Positions 9,631-18,860 of a stretch of DNA of 64,000 bases are shown here, piece by piece (the stretch's first letter is position 1; every line of letters starts with the position of its first letter). The stretch comes from Microbacterium hydrocarbonoxydans (GTDB lineage: Bacteria > Actinomycetota > Actinomycetes > Actinomycetales > Microbacteriaceae). The position numbers were made by a program, and so were the translations under genes. Under the pieces are notes generated by a model. It ran no database searches. It was given only the letters and a program-made list of their open reading frames with translations, and was not told the DNA's origin. The stretch spans positions 1,364,001 through 1,428,000 of the forward strand of contig NZ_JAAKXW010000001.1 of the NCBI RefSeq assembly GCF_011752045.1, given 5' to 3'.

Positions 9631-9664
9631 GAACGGGGCGGATGCTGCGGCATCCGCCCCGTTC
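9631..9664. terminator. bidirectional hairpin terminator
   Basis: A 15-bp perfect stem (GAACGGGGCGGATGC and its complement) with the loop TGCG separates the convergent purine permease and glycosidase genes. It starts 13 bases after the permease stop and can serve both. Confidence 0.75.
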
Positions 9665-9678
9665 GCGCCCTCTGGCGG

Positions 9679-12600
9679 CTACTCGCAGGTGAAAAGCGCG
9701 TCTCCCCACACGCCGTGAGCGCCGTTGATGCTGCCCGGCGCCTCGACGATCAGGTCGACGTACTGCGCCCCGCTCAGGTCGACCTCCACGGCCTCCGGTG
9801 CGAAACCGGGGGTGAAGGTCCGCGACTGATACCTGTTCGCGCCGTCGACGTCGACCTTGAAGATGACGTTCCCGGCGAACCCGGCTTCCAGGCCGACCTG
9901 TGCGGTGAACGCGCTGCAGGCACCGCCCGTGTAGTACGTGATCTTCGACTGCGCGTGGACTCCCAGCCCCTTGTCGTAGGCGGGCGCCTCCCCCGTCGCC
10001 GGATCGGTGTAGTTGATCCGCAGGGGCACGTCAGGGGACGACGCGGAGTCCTTGTTCGCGACATCCTTCCCGATCACTCCCCACCCGTTGGTGGCGGAGA
10101 TCCAGTCGAGATCCGACGCGTAGGCGGTGCCCTGCGGCTTCGGCGGCAGCGGCTGCGTGACGACCTTCCAGTCGAAGATGCGCATCCGCGACTCCGTCGG
10201 CAGGACGACGGACGCGACCTCCTTGTCGGGGTTCAGGCGCACCAGGTTCGAGTACACCTGGTAGGGATAGGTCGGGTACTCGTACACGGCGGGGTTCGTC
10301 GCGCTGTTGCGCCCGAGCGATCTGATCGCGACCTGCGCGCCCCCGAGCCCGGACGCCTGCGGCAGCCAGTTCGGGAAGAACAGCGGCTGCGACGCGCTGG
10401 TTCCGTCCGTGTACTCGATCTTCAGCGTCGCCGTGACGCCGCCGCCGGATGCCGCGGACCCGAGCACGGCGAGGTGCGTCCCGGAGCCCTTGACGGCGAT
10501 GGTCTGACCGGCGGGCGAGACGGCATTCGCGGTGCCGACGCCGGACGGCCAGTCGTAGACGATCGCCGCATCGCCGGTGCCGACGGTCACCGTCCCGCCC
10601 GGCTGCACGCCGGCCGCGGCGATCGCCTCGGCGGAGAAGGTGTTTCCGGAGCCGTCGAAGTTCCCGTCCTTCGCGGTCGCGCGGTCTGTGATCGACACGG
10701 AGTTGTACGCTCCCGCGAGCGACCCGAACGCGACGTAGATCTCGTTGCCGCCCGACTTCACGTACTCCGTGCCCGTACCGGCGAGATACGCCGCGTTCAC
10801 GGTGAGCAGCTGGGGACCGGATGCCGCGGCATCCGTGACCTCGAAGACGAACTTCGCGGACACGGACTCGCCCTTGCGGATCGAAGCCGCCTCGGCGCCG
10901 TTCGACTCGACGAGGGTCCACCCATCGGGCACGACAGGGGTCAGCGTCACATCGCTCTTCGTGCGCTTGCCGTCGTTCGTGAACGTCGCCGTGACCGTGG
11001 TGCGCTCACCCTGGAAAACCCGTGAGGCGGGAGTCACGGCCACCGACGCGGCCGCGGCATCGGCATCCTCGCCGCCCACGCCGGTGGTCTTCGTCAGGCG
11101 GACCTTCGCGGATTCCCCGGAGGCGATCTCGCCGGTCGCGACGTGGACGATGCCGGTCTCGGGGTCGTAGAACCAGCCGGGTCCGGCGTCGAGCGCCGCG
11201 AGCTCGTCCTGTTCGGAGAGCGCCCGGTTCCCGAGCACGACCTTCACGGGTTCGGACCCGGTGTGCACCTCCAGCCGGTACGGGCGCGCCGCGGCCTTGC
11301 CTTCGTAGTCGCCGTCCCGCTTTCCGATCGTGACCTCGACGTTGCCGGTGTGCATCGGCTTCGGAGCCTCGACCGAGAACTCCTGGCGGCTGCTCTGCCC
11401 GTCGGCATAGCCGCGGGTGACCTCATCGTCCTCGTACAGCGTGAACTCGGAGGAGCCTTGCGGATACACGGACAGCGTGATCGGGGAGTCCTCCGGTGTC
11501 AGAGCCGAGTTGCGGGCCACGATCCCCTGGGGGACGACAGCTCCGGCGCGGACGAAGATCGGCAGCTTCTCCAGCGGCGCGGCGTAGCCGTTCAGGACCG
11601 TCCCGCCCTTGTGCAGCTCACCGCTCCAGTAGTCCACCCAGGTGTCGCCGGCCGGCAGGTAGATCCCGTTGCGGACGTCGCTGTCGGTGAACACCGGGGC
11701 CACCAGGTAGTCCTCGCCGAGGAGGAACTCGTTGTTCGCCTCGACGCTGTAGGCCCCCGGATCGCCCGGGTACTCCAGCGCGATCGACCGCATCATCGGG
11801 ATGCCGGTCCGATGCGACTCGGCCGCGAGCGTGTAGATGTAGGGCATCAGGCGCTGGCGCAGCTGCAGGTAGGAGCGGTTGATGGCGGTCGCCTGCTCGC
11901 CGTACAGCCACGGCCGCTTGTCGGTCGGCGCCCACCCGCTCATCGAATACAGAGCGGGAGCGAACGCCTTCCACTGCAGATCGCGCACGTAGCTCTTCGC
12001 GGAGCCTCCGAAGATGCCGTCGACATCACCCGTGGTGAAGGCGAGACCCGAGTTCCCCGCGCCCGTCAGCGCCGAGACCTGCCACCGCACGGCGTCGAGG
12101 TTCCCCGTGTGGTCCCCCGTCCACTGCATGCCGCAGCGCTGGGAACCGGCCCATCCCTCCACCATCAACGAGGTGCCCCGCGCGTCGGAGTGCTCCTCGA
12201 TGCCGCTGTGCGCCGCCTCGCAGCCGGTGAGCGCCATCCGGTATCCCGCGCCGACCCAGGCGACGTCGAGCTTGCGGAGACGGATGCCGGCCTCGCCGAC
12301 CTCGTACTCCTGCTCGGTCAGCGACCGCTGCGTCCACAGACCCGTCTTCAGCCCGGTCTGCTCCTCGATCGCCGCCACCGTCTCCGGGAGGTCCACGTAC
12401 TCGCAGCCGTAGCCGTCGTTGACGAGCATCCATCCGCCGGGCATGTCGTGCTCGACGAAGTCCTTCGCGATCTCGAGGGCCTGGGGCGTCGTCATCTTGT
12501 CAGGGTGATCGGAACCCTGATAGCTGGGGTTGGAGCGGTTGTAGCAGTCCGCGTCTCCGTACTCCAGCGCATAGCTCGGCGGCATCATCGGGCGTCCGGT

Positions 12601-13476
12601 GAGCTGCGTGTACGACTCGAGGGACTTCTTGAAGTCGCCGACGAAGTAGTAGGCGTCGAAGCGCCGCTCCCGGTGCGTGGTGGTGTGGGCGGCGAAGTCG
12701 TAGGAGCCGCTGGCGAAGGTGTTGCGCAGCACCCCGTACCCGTTCGACGTCATGTAGTAGGGCACCGCGTTGGGGTAGCCGTCGTCGTCCCAGTCGAAGT
12801 TCGAGGCGATGTTGATCACCGCGCCGGTGTGGATCGAGCGCCCATTCTGCATGCCGCCGCCGAGGAACTGCTCGCCGTCGCGGGGAGCGAGATGCTGGGT
12901 CGCGGAGTCCGCGCCGAAGCTCAACGGCGAAGACTCGGCGAAGATGACCCGTCCTGCCGCATCCTCGGCGCTGATGAGGCTCGTCTCCCGGTCCACGGTG
13001 ACGGTCGCATCGGCCGAGCCGATGCGGATGACGTCGCCCTCGGCGACGTCCACGACGGGCGCCGTGAAGCTGCCTGCGCCGACGACGATGTCCGCCGTGC
13101 GGGTCGGATCGCCCTGCGGGGTGTTCGCCGGGTCGGAGAACCTCCCGCTCGGGTCGGCCTCGACGCGGAACGTGCCCGCCTCGAGGAACGTGACGCGCAT
13201 CGCGCCACGCTCGGCCGTGAGGGTGACGGCCGCTCCGTCCTGCGCCACGTCGAGGATCCGGCCGAGCGTCTCGCCTGCGGCGTCCGCCGGCACGATCGGC
13301 GCCACCGGCTTCGGCGAGATCGGCGTGGTCGCGGCCTGCGCGGCCGCCTCGGTCGCGATCGAGGATGCCGAAGCCACGCTGCCGGCCCCTCCCAGCATCC
13401 CCGTGACGGCGAGGATTGACGCGACCCCGCCGGCGATCAGGCATCGGACGTGCCGTCTGTCCCTGTTCAGCTTCAT
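9679..13476 (-). CDS. secreted GH31 glycosidase with NEW3 and NPCBM modules
   Basis: A large secreted glycoside hydrolase of 1265 residues. It begins with a signal peptide (Lys/Arg n-region, then CLIAGGVASILAVTGMLGGA). An N-terminal galactose-mutarotase-like part is followed by a GH31 barrel. The candidate nucleophile is Asp404 in LRKLDVAWVGAGY and the candidate acid/base is Asp455 in QWTGDHTGN. A GH31 C-terminal beta region follows (about 570-730), then an NPCBM-associated NEW3 domain (about 800-900), a linker domain and a terminal NPCBM sugar-binding domain that starts near DLDWISATNGWGV. The sequence around VNDGYGCEYVDLP and GWAGSQRCGMQWTGDHTG recalls the GH31_18 alpha-N-acetylgalactosaminidase group more than ordinary alpha-glucosidases; that is from memory and tentative. 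The ATG at 13476 has GAAAGGG upstream. It sits alone between the purine block and sucCD. Confidence 0.87.
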   Translation of the reverse strand: MKLNRDRRHVRCLIAGGVASILAVTGMLGGAGSVASASSIATEAAAQAATTPISPKPVAPIVPADAAGETLGRILDVAQDGAAVTLTAERGAMRVTFLEAGTFRVEADPSGRFSDPANTPQGDPTRTADIVVGAGSFTAPVVDVAEGDVIRIGSADATVTVDRETSLISAEDAAGRVIFAESSPLSFGADSATQHLAPRDGEQFLGGGMQNGRSIHTGAVINIASNFDWDDDGYPNAVPYYMTSNGYGVLRNTFASGSYDFAAHTTTHRERRFDAYYFVGDFKKSLESYTQLTGRPMMPPSYALEYGDADCYNRSNPSYQGSDHPDKMTTPQALEIAKDFVEHDMPGGWMLVNDGYGCEYVDLPETVAAIEEQTGLKTGLWTQRSLTEQEYEVGEAGIRLRKLDVAWVGAGYRMALTGCEAAHSGIEEHSDARGTSLMVEGWAGSQRCGMQWTGDHTGNLDAVRWQVSALTGAGNSGLAFTTGDVDGIFGGSAKSYVRDLQWKAFAPALYSMSGWAPTDKRPWLYGEQATAINRSYLQLRQRLMPYIYTLAAESHRTGIPMMRSIALEYPGDPGAYSVEANNEFLLGEDYLVAPVFTDSDVRNGIYLPAGDTWVDYWSGELHKGGTVLNGYAAPLEKLPIFVRAGAVVPQGIVARNSALTPEDSPITLSVYPQGSSEFTLYEDDEVTRGYADGQSSRQEFSVEAPKPMHTGNVEVTIGKRDGDYEGKAAARPYRLEVHTGSEPVKVVLGNRALSEQDELAALDAGPGWFYDPETGIVHVATGEIASGESAKVRLTKTTGVGGEDADAAAASVAVTPASRVFQGERTTVTATFTNDGKRTKSDVTLTPVVPDGWTLVESNGAEAASIRKGESVSAKFVFEVTDAAASGPQLLTVNAAYLAGTGTEYVKSGGNEIYVAFGSLAGAYNSVSITDRATAKDGNFDGSGNTFSAEAIAAAGVQPGGTVTVGTGDAAIVYDWPSGVGTANAVSPAGQTIAVKGSGTHLAVLGSAASGGGVTATLKIEYTDGTSASQPLFFPNWLPQASGLGGAQVAIRSLGRNSATNPAVYEYPTYPYQVYSNLVRLNPDKEVASVVLPTESRMRIFDWKVVTQPLPPKPQGTAYASDLDWISATNGWGVIGKDVANKDSASSPDVPLRINYTDPATGEAPAYDKGLGVHAQSKITYYTGGACSAFTAQVGLEAGFAGNVIFKVDVDGANRYQSRTFTPGFAPEAVEVDLSGAQYVDLIVEAPGSINGAHGVWGDALFTCE

Positions 13477-13624
13477 TGCTGGCCCTTTCTGATGAGCTGT
13501 GATTGTTACTCCATCAAAACGATCACATTCCATCAGAAGATGGGTGGCCTGGTCAACGGAATGCTCACATCTGCACAGAGGAGAACACCGGTCGGCCTGT
13601 CGAGCACCCGATCCCGGGCACGCA

Positions 13625-13656
13625 AGAAGGCCCCGGGGTGGAGCCCGGGGCCTTCT
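13625..13656 (-). terminator. hairpin terminator after sucD
   Basis: A 13-bp stem (AGAAGGCCCCGGG and its complement) with a 6-base loop lies about 90 bases past the sucD stop. It is the only strong hairpin in the gap before the GH31 gene. Confidence 0.6.
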
Positions 13657-13676
13657 CTACGAGTCTAGCTCAGGTC

Positions 13677-13746
13677 AGAGCGCTTCGCTCTTCGACTCGT
13701 CGCTGCGCTCCTCGCTCAGTGACCAGTCTGCAGTCGCTTCGCGACT
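13677..13746. repeat. GAGCGCTTCGCTC-type short repeat region downstream of sucD
   Basis: This stretch is made of small palindromes: GAGCGCTTCGCTC-like, then TTCGACTCGTCGCTGCGCTC, and a 6-bp hairpin AGTCGC-TTC-GCGACT that overlaps the sucD stop codon. Its texture resembles a short dispersed intergenic repeat common in Microbacteriaceae genomes, as I remember them. Only one copy is present here, so repeat status cannot be shown from this window. Confidence 0.35.
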
Positions 13747-14647
13747 AGAGCGATTCAACAATCGCGCGCATGAGGTCGGCCGTCTCGGACGGCGTCTTGC
13801 CGACCTTGACGCCGGCGGCCTCGAGGGCCTCCTTCTTCGCCTGCGCGGTGCCGGCGGAGCCCGAGACGATGGCGCCGGCGTGGCCCATGGTCTTGCCCTC
13901 CGGCGCGGTGAAGCCCGCGACGTAGCCGACGACCGGCTTGGTGACGTGCGCCTTGATGTAGTCGGCCGCGCGCTCCTCGGCGTCGCCGCCGATCTCGCCG
14001 ATCATGACGATCGCCTTGGTCTCGGGGTCCGCCTCGAACGCCTCGAGGGCGTCGATGTGCGTGGTGCCGATGATCGGGTCGCCGCCGATGCCGATGGCCG
14101 TGGAGAAGCCGAGGTCGCGCAGCTCGAACATCATCTGGTAGGTCAGGGTGCCCGACTTCGAGACGAGACCGATCGGGCCCTTGCCGGTGATGTTCGCCGG
14201 GGTGATGCCGACGAGCGCCTCACCGGGGGTGATGATGCCGGGGCAGTTCGGGCCGATGATGCGGGTCTTGTTGCCCTTGCTCTTCGCGTAGGCCCACGCC
14301 TCGGCCGAGTCGCCCACGGGCACGCCCTCGGTGATGACGACGAGCAGCGGGATCTCGGCGTCGATGGCCTCGATCATCGCGTCCTTCGTGAAGGCGCCGG
14401 GGACGAAGGCGATCGACACGTCCGCGCCGGTCTCCTTCATGGCCTCGGCGACAGTGCCGAAGACGGGGATCTCGACCTCGCCCTCGTGCGGCTTCTCGTG
14501 AGTGACCGTGGTGCCGGCCTTGCGGGCGTTCACGCCGCCGACGATGTTGGTGCCCGCCTTGAGCATCAGGGCGGTGTGCTTGGTGCCCTCGCCGCCGGTG
14601 ATGCCCTGGACGATGACCTTGGAGTCCTTGTTGAGGTAGATCGACAT
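13745..14647 (-). CDS. sucD: succinate-CoA ligase alpha subunit
   Basis: SucD, 300 residues, is the CoA-binding and phosphohistidine-carrying subunit of succinyl-CoA synthetase in the TCA cycle. The N-terminal CoA-binding Rossmann part begins [20 protein letters not shown], and the active-site histidine is His256 in [12 protein letters not shown]. The ATG at 14647 follows sucC by 28 bases with an AGAAGAA-like ribosome site, so the pair is co-transcribed. A small hairpin overlaps the stop codon and a stronger one follows downstream. Confidence 0.97.
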   Translation of the reverse strand: MSIYLNKDSKVIVQGITGGEGTKHTALMLKAGTNIVGGVNARKAGTTVTHEKPHEGEVEIPVFGTVAEAMKETGADVSIAFVPGAFTKDAMIEAIDAEIPLLVVITEGVPVGDSAEAWAYAKSKGNKTRIIGPNCPGIITPGEALVGITPANITGKGPIGLVSKSGTLTYQMMFELRDLGFSTAIGIGGDPIIGTTHIDALEAFEADPETKAIVMIGEIGGDAEERAADYIKAHVTKPVVGYVAGFTAPEGKTMGHAGAIVSGSAGTAQAKKEALEAAGVKVGKTPSETADLMRAIVESL

Positions 14648-14675
14648 TTCTTCTGTCCTTGTGTCTCGTCGGCGA

Positions 14676-15842
14676 TCAGGCGTTGGCGAGCTCGGCGGCC
14701 TTGTCGGCGCCCTCGTCCATCGTGGCGGCCAGGGTCACGAGCGGGTGGTTCGCCTCCGCGAGGATGGCGCGCCCCTCCTCGACCTGGTTGCCGTCCAGGC
14801 GGACGACCAGCGGCTTGGTGGCGGCGTCGCCGAGGATCTCCAGCGCCTTCACGATGCCGTCGGCGACGGCGACGCACGAGGTGATCCCGCCGAACACGTT
14901 CACGAACACGCTCTTGACCTGCTCGTCGCCGAGGATGACGTCGAGGCCGGCCGCCATGATCTGCGCGTTGGCGCCGCCGCCGATGTCGAGGAAGTTCGCG
15001 GGCTTCACACCGCCGTGGTTCTCACCGGCGTACGCGACCACGTCGAGGGTCGACATGACAAGGCCTGCGCCGTTGCCGATGATGCCGACCTCGCCGTCGA
15101 GCTTCACGTAGTTCAGGCCGCTCGCCTTGGCCTTGGCCTCAAGCGGGTCGGCTGCGTCCTTGTCCTCGAGCTCCTCGTGCTCGGGGTGGCGGATCTCGGA
15201 GGCGTTGTCGTCGAGGGTGACCTTGCCGTCGAGGGCGATGATGTCGCCGTCCTCGGTGCGGACCAGCGGGTTCACCTCGACGAGGGTGGCGTCCTCGCCC
15301 TTGTAGACCTCGTAGAGCTTGACGAACACATCGGAGACCTTCTCGACGAGGTCCTCCGGGAAGTTCGCGGCACGGGCGATCTCGACGGCCTTCGCCTTGT
15401 CGATGCCGGTCAGCGGGTTCACCTCGACGCGGGCCAGGGCCTCGGGCTTCTCGACGGCGAGCTGCTCGATCTCCATGCCGCCCTCGACGGAGCACAGCGA
15501 GAGGTAGGACCGGTTGGCGCGGTCGAGCAGCACGGAGAAGTAGAACTCCTCGGCGATGCGCGCGCCCTGAGCGACCATGACGCGCTTGACGACGTGGCCC
15601 TTGATGTCGAGGCCGAGGATCGCCTTCGCGGCCTCGTACGCCTCGTCAGCGGTCTTCGCGACCTTGACGCCGCCGGCCTTGCCGCGACCACCGGTCTTGA
15701 CCTGGGCCTTGACGACCACGACGCCGCCGATCTTCTCCGCGGCTGCCTTCACCTCCTCGGGGGTGTCGGCGACGATGCCGGCGAGGACCGGCACTCCGTA
15801 CTTCTCGAAAACGTCTCGTGCCTGGTACTCGTACAGATCCAC
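14676..15842 (-). CDS. sucC: succinate-CoA ligase (ADP-forming) beta subunit
   Basis: SucC, 388 residues, binds nucleotide and succinate in succinyl-CoA synthetase. It opens with the ATP-grasp start [19 protein letters not shown] and continues with [36 protein letters not shown] supplies the metal ligands, and [19 protein letters not shown] with [10 protein letters not shown] is in the C-terminal domain. The start is a GTG at 15842, with AAGGAA about 6 bases upstream. An upstream ATG in the same frame has no family support. It leads the sucC-sucD operon, and overlapping palindromes about 40 bases upstream may regulate it. Confidence 0.96.
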   Translation of the reverse strand: MDLYEYQARDVFEKYGVPVLAGIVADTPEEVKAAAEKIGGVVVVKAQVKTGGRGKAGGVKVAKTADEAYEAAKAILGLDIKGHVVKRVMVAQGARIAEEFYFSVLLDRANRSYLSLCSVEGGMEIEQLAVEKPEALARVEVNPLTGIDKAKAVEIARAANFPEDLVEKVSDVFVKLYEVYKGEDATLVEVNPLVRTEDGDIIALDGKVTLDDNASEIRHPEHEELEDKDAADPLEAKAKASGLNYVKLDGEVGIIGNGAGLVMSTLDVVAYAGENHGGVKPANFLDIGGGANAQIMAAGLDVILGDEQVKSVFVNVFGGITSCVAVADGIVKALEILGDAATKPLVVRLDGNQVEEGRAILAEANHPLVTLAATMDEGADKAAELANA

Positions 15843-15877
15843 TGTGGTTCCTTCACTGGGATGCGGCCTGGTAATTC

Positions 15878-15897
15878 TCTCGATGTCGAGACATCGA
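15878..15897 (-). promoter_or_regulatory. overlapping palindromes upstream of sucC
   Basis: Two perfect inverted repeats overlap: TCTCGA-TG-TCGAGA at 15878-15891 and TCGATGTC-GA-GACATCGA at 15880-15897. They lie 36-55 bases before the sucC start and 88 bases or more before the TetR gene on the other strand. The symmetry suggests a regulator site at the sucCD promoter. No regulator is named here. Confidence 0.5.
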
Positions 15898-15984
15898 CCA
15901 GTCCCCCAGCTTACTACCTCGCCCTGAGCGTCCCCGCGAGTCACAAGCCACGGCGGGCGCGCGACGCCGGTCTAGGCTTCTGCC

Positions 15985-16647
15985 ATGCGAGACTTCCCCG
16001 AACCGCGCGCCGCCGTCGTCGCCGCCGCGCTCGAACTCTTCCAGGCGCAGGGATTCGACCAGACCTCCGTCGAGCAGATCGCCAAGGCGGCGGGGGTCTC
16101 GCGGTCGACCTTCTTCCGCCAGTTCGGCGGCAAGGAGGACGTCGTCTTCGCCGACCATGAGGTGCTCCTCGAGCAGTTGCGCGAGTTCCTCGCCGAGGGC
16201 CACGACGACCCGTGGGGCGCCGTGTGCGCGGCATCCGAGTCCGTCTACGCGCACTTCGCGCACGACCCCGACCTCGCCCGCCGTCGCTACCAGATCGTGC
16301 GCCAGGTGCCGGTGCTGCGCGAACGCGAGATCATCACCGTGTTCCGCTACGAGCGGCTGTTCGACGAGTACCTGCGCAGCTCGCTCCCCGGCATCGACCC
16401 GCTGGACGCCGTCGGCTTCGCCGCCCTCGTCACCGCCGTGCACAACCACGTCCTGCGCCAGCTGCTGCGCGGCAAGAAGAAGGTGCCGCTGTCGACGCTG
16501 CAGTCGGCGCTCGCCGACGTCCGCCGCCGCTACGGCGTGCCGGCCGAGGCTCCGGCGGAGGCCCCGGACGACGTCGTCGTGGCCGTCTTCCCCCGCTCCA
16601 TGCCGATCGCGGAGGTCACGCGGCGGCTGCGCACCCAGCTCGACTGA
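15985..16647 (+). CDS. TetR-family transcriptional regulator
   Basis: A one-component repressor of 220 residues. The N-terminal helix-turn-helix is clear: AAALELFQAQGFDQTSVEQI then AKAAGVSRSTFFRQFGGKED. The remainder is a variable helical ligand domain, with a proline/alanine-rich linker (VPAEAPAEAPDD) near the end. It lies 72 bases upstream of an acyl-CoA dehydrogenase gene on the same strand, with an AT-rich inverted repeat in the gap. Control of that gene by an acyl-CoA or free-acid ligand is likely. Start: ATG at 15985. Confidence 0.88.
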   Translation: MRDFPEPRAAVVAAALELFQAQGFDQTSVEQIAKAAGVSRSTFFRQFGGKEDVVFADHEVLLEQLREFLAEGHDDPWGAVCAASESVYAHFAHDPDLARRRYQIVRQVPVLREREIITVFRYERLFDEYLRSSLPGIDPLDAVGFAALVTAVHNHVLRQLLRGKKKVPLSTLQSALADVRRRYGVPAEAPAEAPDDVVVAVFPRSMPIAEVTRRLRTQLD

Positions 16648-16671
16648 CGGGCTCCCCCTCCCCGGGGTCGT

Positions 16672-16684
16672 GAAACTCAGTTTC
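16672..16684. promoter_or_regulatory. inverted repeat GAAACT-C-AGTTTC, candidate TetR operator
   Basis: A perfect 6+6 inverted repeat, unusually AT-rich for this genome, lies 36 bases before the acyl-CoA dehydrogenase start and directly after the TetR gene. TetR dimers commonly bind such sites. The sequence TACGATACT just downstream could hold the -10 element, which would make this an operator overlapping the promoter. Confidence 0.5.
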
Positions 16685-16719
16685 GGCGAGTACGATACTT
16701 GGTGCCACGAAGGAGCACC

Positions 16720-17955
16720 ATGAGCACCGAAGCCACCCCCTTCCCCGGCGAGCGCGTCTCGTCGTACGACATCACCGGACGTCAGGACAGCGACTACTAC
16801 GCGGTGTTCGCCGACATCCCGGCGGAGGACCGCTCCGCGTGGGACCGCGCGAAGGCGTACATCGACGAGGTCGGGCCGCAGATGGCGGATGCGTGGGACC
16901 GCGCAGAGTACCCGCTCGACGCCACCCGCCGGATGGGCGAGATGGACCTGGTGGTCGACGGCATCGAGCATCCGCTCCTGACGCGGCTCTCCCCGCTCGC
17001 CGCCGGGCTGGTGAACATGGAGATCTCGCGCGGCGACGGATCGCTCGGGACCGTGCTCGCCGTGCAGGGCGGACTCGCCCTGCGCACGCTCGCGCTGTTC
17101 GGGTCGGAGGCTCAGCAGGAGAGGTGGCTCACCGCCCTCGCCGACGGCTCGGTGTTCGGCTCCTTCGCGCTCACCGAGCCCGACCACGGCTCCGACTCCG
17201 TCTCCCTGGAGACCGTCGCCCGCCGCGACGGCGCCGAGTGGGTGATCCGCGGCGCGAAGAAGTGGATCGGCAACGGCGCCTCCGGCGGCATCACCTTCGT
17301 GTGGGCGCGCGTCGACGACCCGGATGCCGACGAGCACGGTGCCGTGCGCTGCTTCCTCGTCGAGCAGGAGACGCCGGGGTACACGGGCACGCCGATCCGC
17401 GGCAAGGCCTCGCTGCGCGCGATCCACCAGGCGCACATCCTGCTCGACGACGTGCGGGTCCCGCTGGACGCGGTGCTCCCCGGGACGAAGAGCTTCAAGG
17501 ACGCCTCCACCGTGCTCTACGCCACCCGCTCCGGGGTGGCCTGGTCGGCGCTCGGACATGCGACCGCCTGTTACGAGGCCGCCCTCGCGTACGCGGCGCA
17601 GCGCATCCAGTTCGGAAAGCCGCTGGCGAAGTTCCAGATGGTGCAGGAGCGGCTCACCCACATGCTCGAGGACCTCACCGCGATGCAGCTGTACTGCCGC
17701 CGCCTCGCCGACCTGGAGACCGCGGGCGAGCTGCGTCCGACGCAGGCCTCGCTGGCGAAGTTCCACAACACCCGCGCCGCGCGCCGGGTCGCGGCCACCG
17801 CTCGCGACCTCCTCGGCGGCAACGGCATCCTGCTGGAGAACGGCGTGATGCAGCACATGGCCGACATCGAGGCGATCCACACCTACGAGGGCACCGAGAG
17901 CGTGCAGGCGCTGCTGCTCGGCCGCGACATCACCGGGATGAGCGCCTTCGTCTAG
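16720..17955 (+). CDS. acyl-CoA dehydrogenase
   Basis: A second FAD-dependent acyl-CoA dehydrogenase, 411 residues. GSFALTEPDHGSDSVSLETV marks the flavin-binding beta domain, and HTYEGTESVQALLLG carries the catalytic base Glu390. Compared with the enzyme at 550-1722, the substrate region reads SLGTVLAVQGGLALRTL and lacks the carboxylate-binding Arg, so a non-glutaryl acyl-CoA is expected. The N-terminus is extended by about 20 residues (ERVSSYDITGRQDSDYYAVF). The start ATG at 16720 follows AAGGAG with a 4-base spacer. It is probably regulated by the TetR gene just upstream. It ends in a 4-base convergent overlap with the XRE regulator. Chain-length preference is unknown. Confidence 0.9.
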   Translation: MSTEATPFPGERVSSYDITGRQDSDYYAVFADIPAEDRSAWDRAKAYIDEVGPQMADAWDRAEYPLDATRRMGEMDLVVDGIEHPLLTRLSPLAAGLVNMEISRGDGSLGTVLAVQGGLALRTLALFGSEAQQERWLTALADGSVFGSFALTEPDHGSDSVSLETVARRDGAEWVIRGAKKWIGNGASGGITFVWARVDDPDADEHGAVRCFLVEQETPGYTGTPIRGKASLRAIHQAHILLDDVRVPLDAVLPGTKSFKDASTVLYATRSGVAWSALGHATACYEAALAYAAQRIQFGKPLAKFQMVQERLTHMLEDLTAMQLYCRRLADLETAGELRPTQASLAKFHNTRAARRVAATARDLLGGNGILLENGVMQHMADIEAIHTYEGTESVQALLLGRDITGMSAFV

Positions 17956-18818
17956 GGGGCATCCGGCACCGGCGCTCCGCTGAACGACTGCGCGCCGAGC
18001 ACGGACAGCAGCCGCAGCTTCTCATCGCTCTCGCTCCCGGGGGCGGCCGTGTACACCAGCAGAGAGTGCGCCTGCACCGGATCGACCAGGGTCTGGCAGC
18101 TGAGCTCCAGAGAGCCGAGCTCCGGATGCCGGAACCGCTTGACCTCGCGCGGGCGGAGGCCGACCTCGTGCTCGGCCCAGAGCGCCCGGAACTCCTCGCT
18201 CTGCGCGAGCAGCAGCTCGGCGTAGCGGGCCGCTCTCGAGCCCGGTCCGCGGAGCGCGAGCACCTCGCGGAGGCCGGACGCCCAGAGGCGGCTGAGGTAG
18301 GCATGGTCCTCCGGCTCGTAGAGCAGGCGCGCGGACGGGTCGGTGAACCACCGGTAGCCGATGCTCCGCGCCGGCCCGCTGAAGCGCGTGAGGTCGCCGA
18401 GGAGCGCCGAGCCGGGCGCCGTCTGCCGCAGCGTCTCGCCCAGCTCGGTGATGATCTCCGCCGGGGTGTCCTGCAGGCGGTCGAGGATGCGGAGCATGCC
18501 AGGGCTGATGTGATCGCCCCCGGCGCCCTTCGCGGGCGCCGCATGCCCGGCCAGCCGGAACAGGTGGTCGCGCTCGCTCAGGGAGAGGTGCAGCCCCTGT
18601 GCGATCGCCGCGACCATCTGCTCGGACGGCTGCGGGCCGCGCTCCTGCTCGAGCCGCGCGTAGTAGTCCGTCGACATGTGGCATAGGGCAGCCGCCTCCT
18701 CGCGGCGCAGTCCCGTCGTCCGGCGGCGCCGACCGCGCGGGAGCCCCACATCCTCCGGCTGCAGCGCCTCGCGACGCCGCCGGAGGAACGCGGCCAGACC
18801 GGCCCGGTCGATCACCAT
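17952..18818 (-). CDS. XRE-family regulator with MmyB-like ligand domain
   Basis: A regulator of 288 residues. The N-terminal Cro/C1-type helix-turn-helix includes [20 protein letters not shown] then [16 protein letters not shown]; the C-terminal 170 residues match the MmyB-like domain ([20 protein letters not shown], later [20 protein letters not shown]). Proteins of this type in actinobacteria are often divergent from short-chain dehydrogenases and repress them. That is exactly the arrangement here, with an SDR gene 120 bases away. The ATG at 18818 has GGAGG 8 bases upstream and is preferred over the start at 18866. Confidence 0.88.
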   Translation of the reverse strand: MVIDRAGLAAFLRRRREALQPEDVGLPRGRRRRTTGLRREEAAALCHMSTDYYARLEQERGPQPSEQMVAAIAQGLHLSLSERDHLFRLAGHAAPAKGAGGDHISPGMLRILDRLQDTPAEIITELGETLRQTAPGSALLGDLTRFSGPARSIGYRWFTDPSARLLYEPEDHAYLSRLWASGLREVLALRGPGSRAARYAELLLAQSEEFRALWAEHEVGLRPREVKRFRHPELGSLELSCQTLVDPVQAHSLLVYTAAPGSESDEKLRLLSVLGAQSFSGAPVPDAP

Positions 18819-18860
18819 CAGCGCCTCCTCCCCTCGTTCCGTTCTACCAGCCAGCCGCGA

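Noticed and set aside
6366..9653. A 1095-codon minus-strand open frame over the purine permease and PerM-like genes
   Set aside because: It is antisense to the permease and out of frame with the PerM-like protein; composition is typical of a shadow frame.
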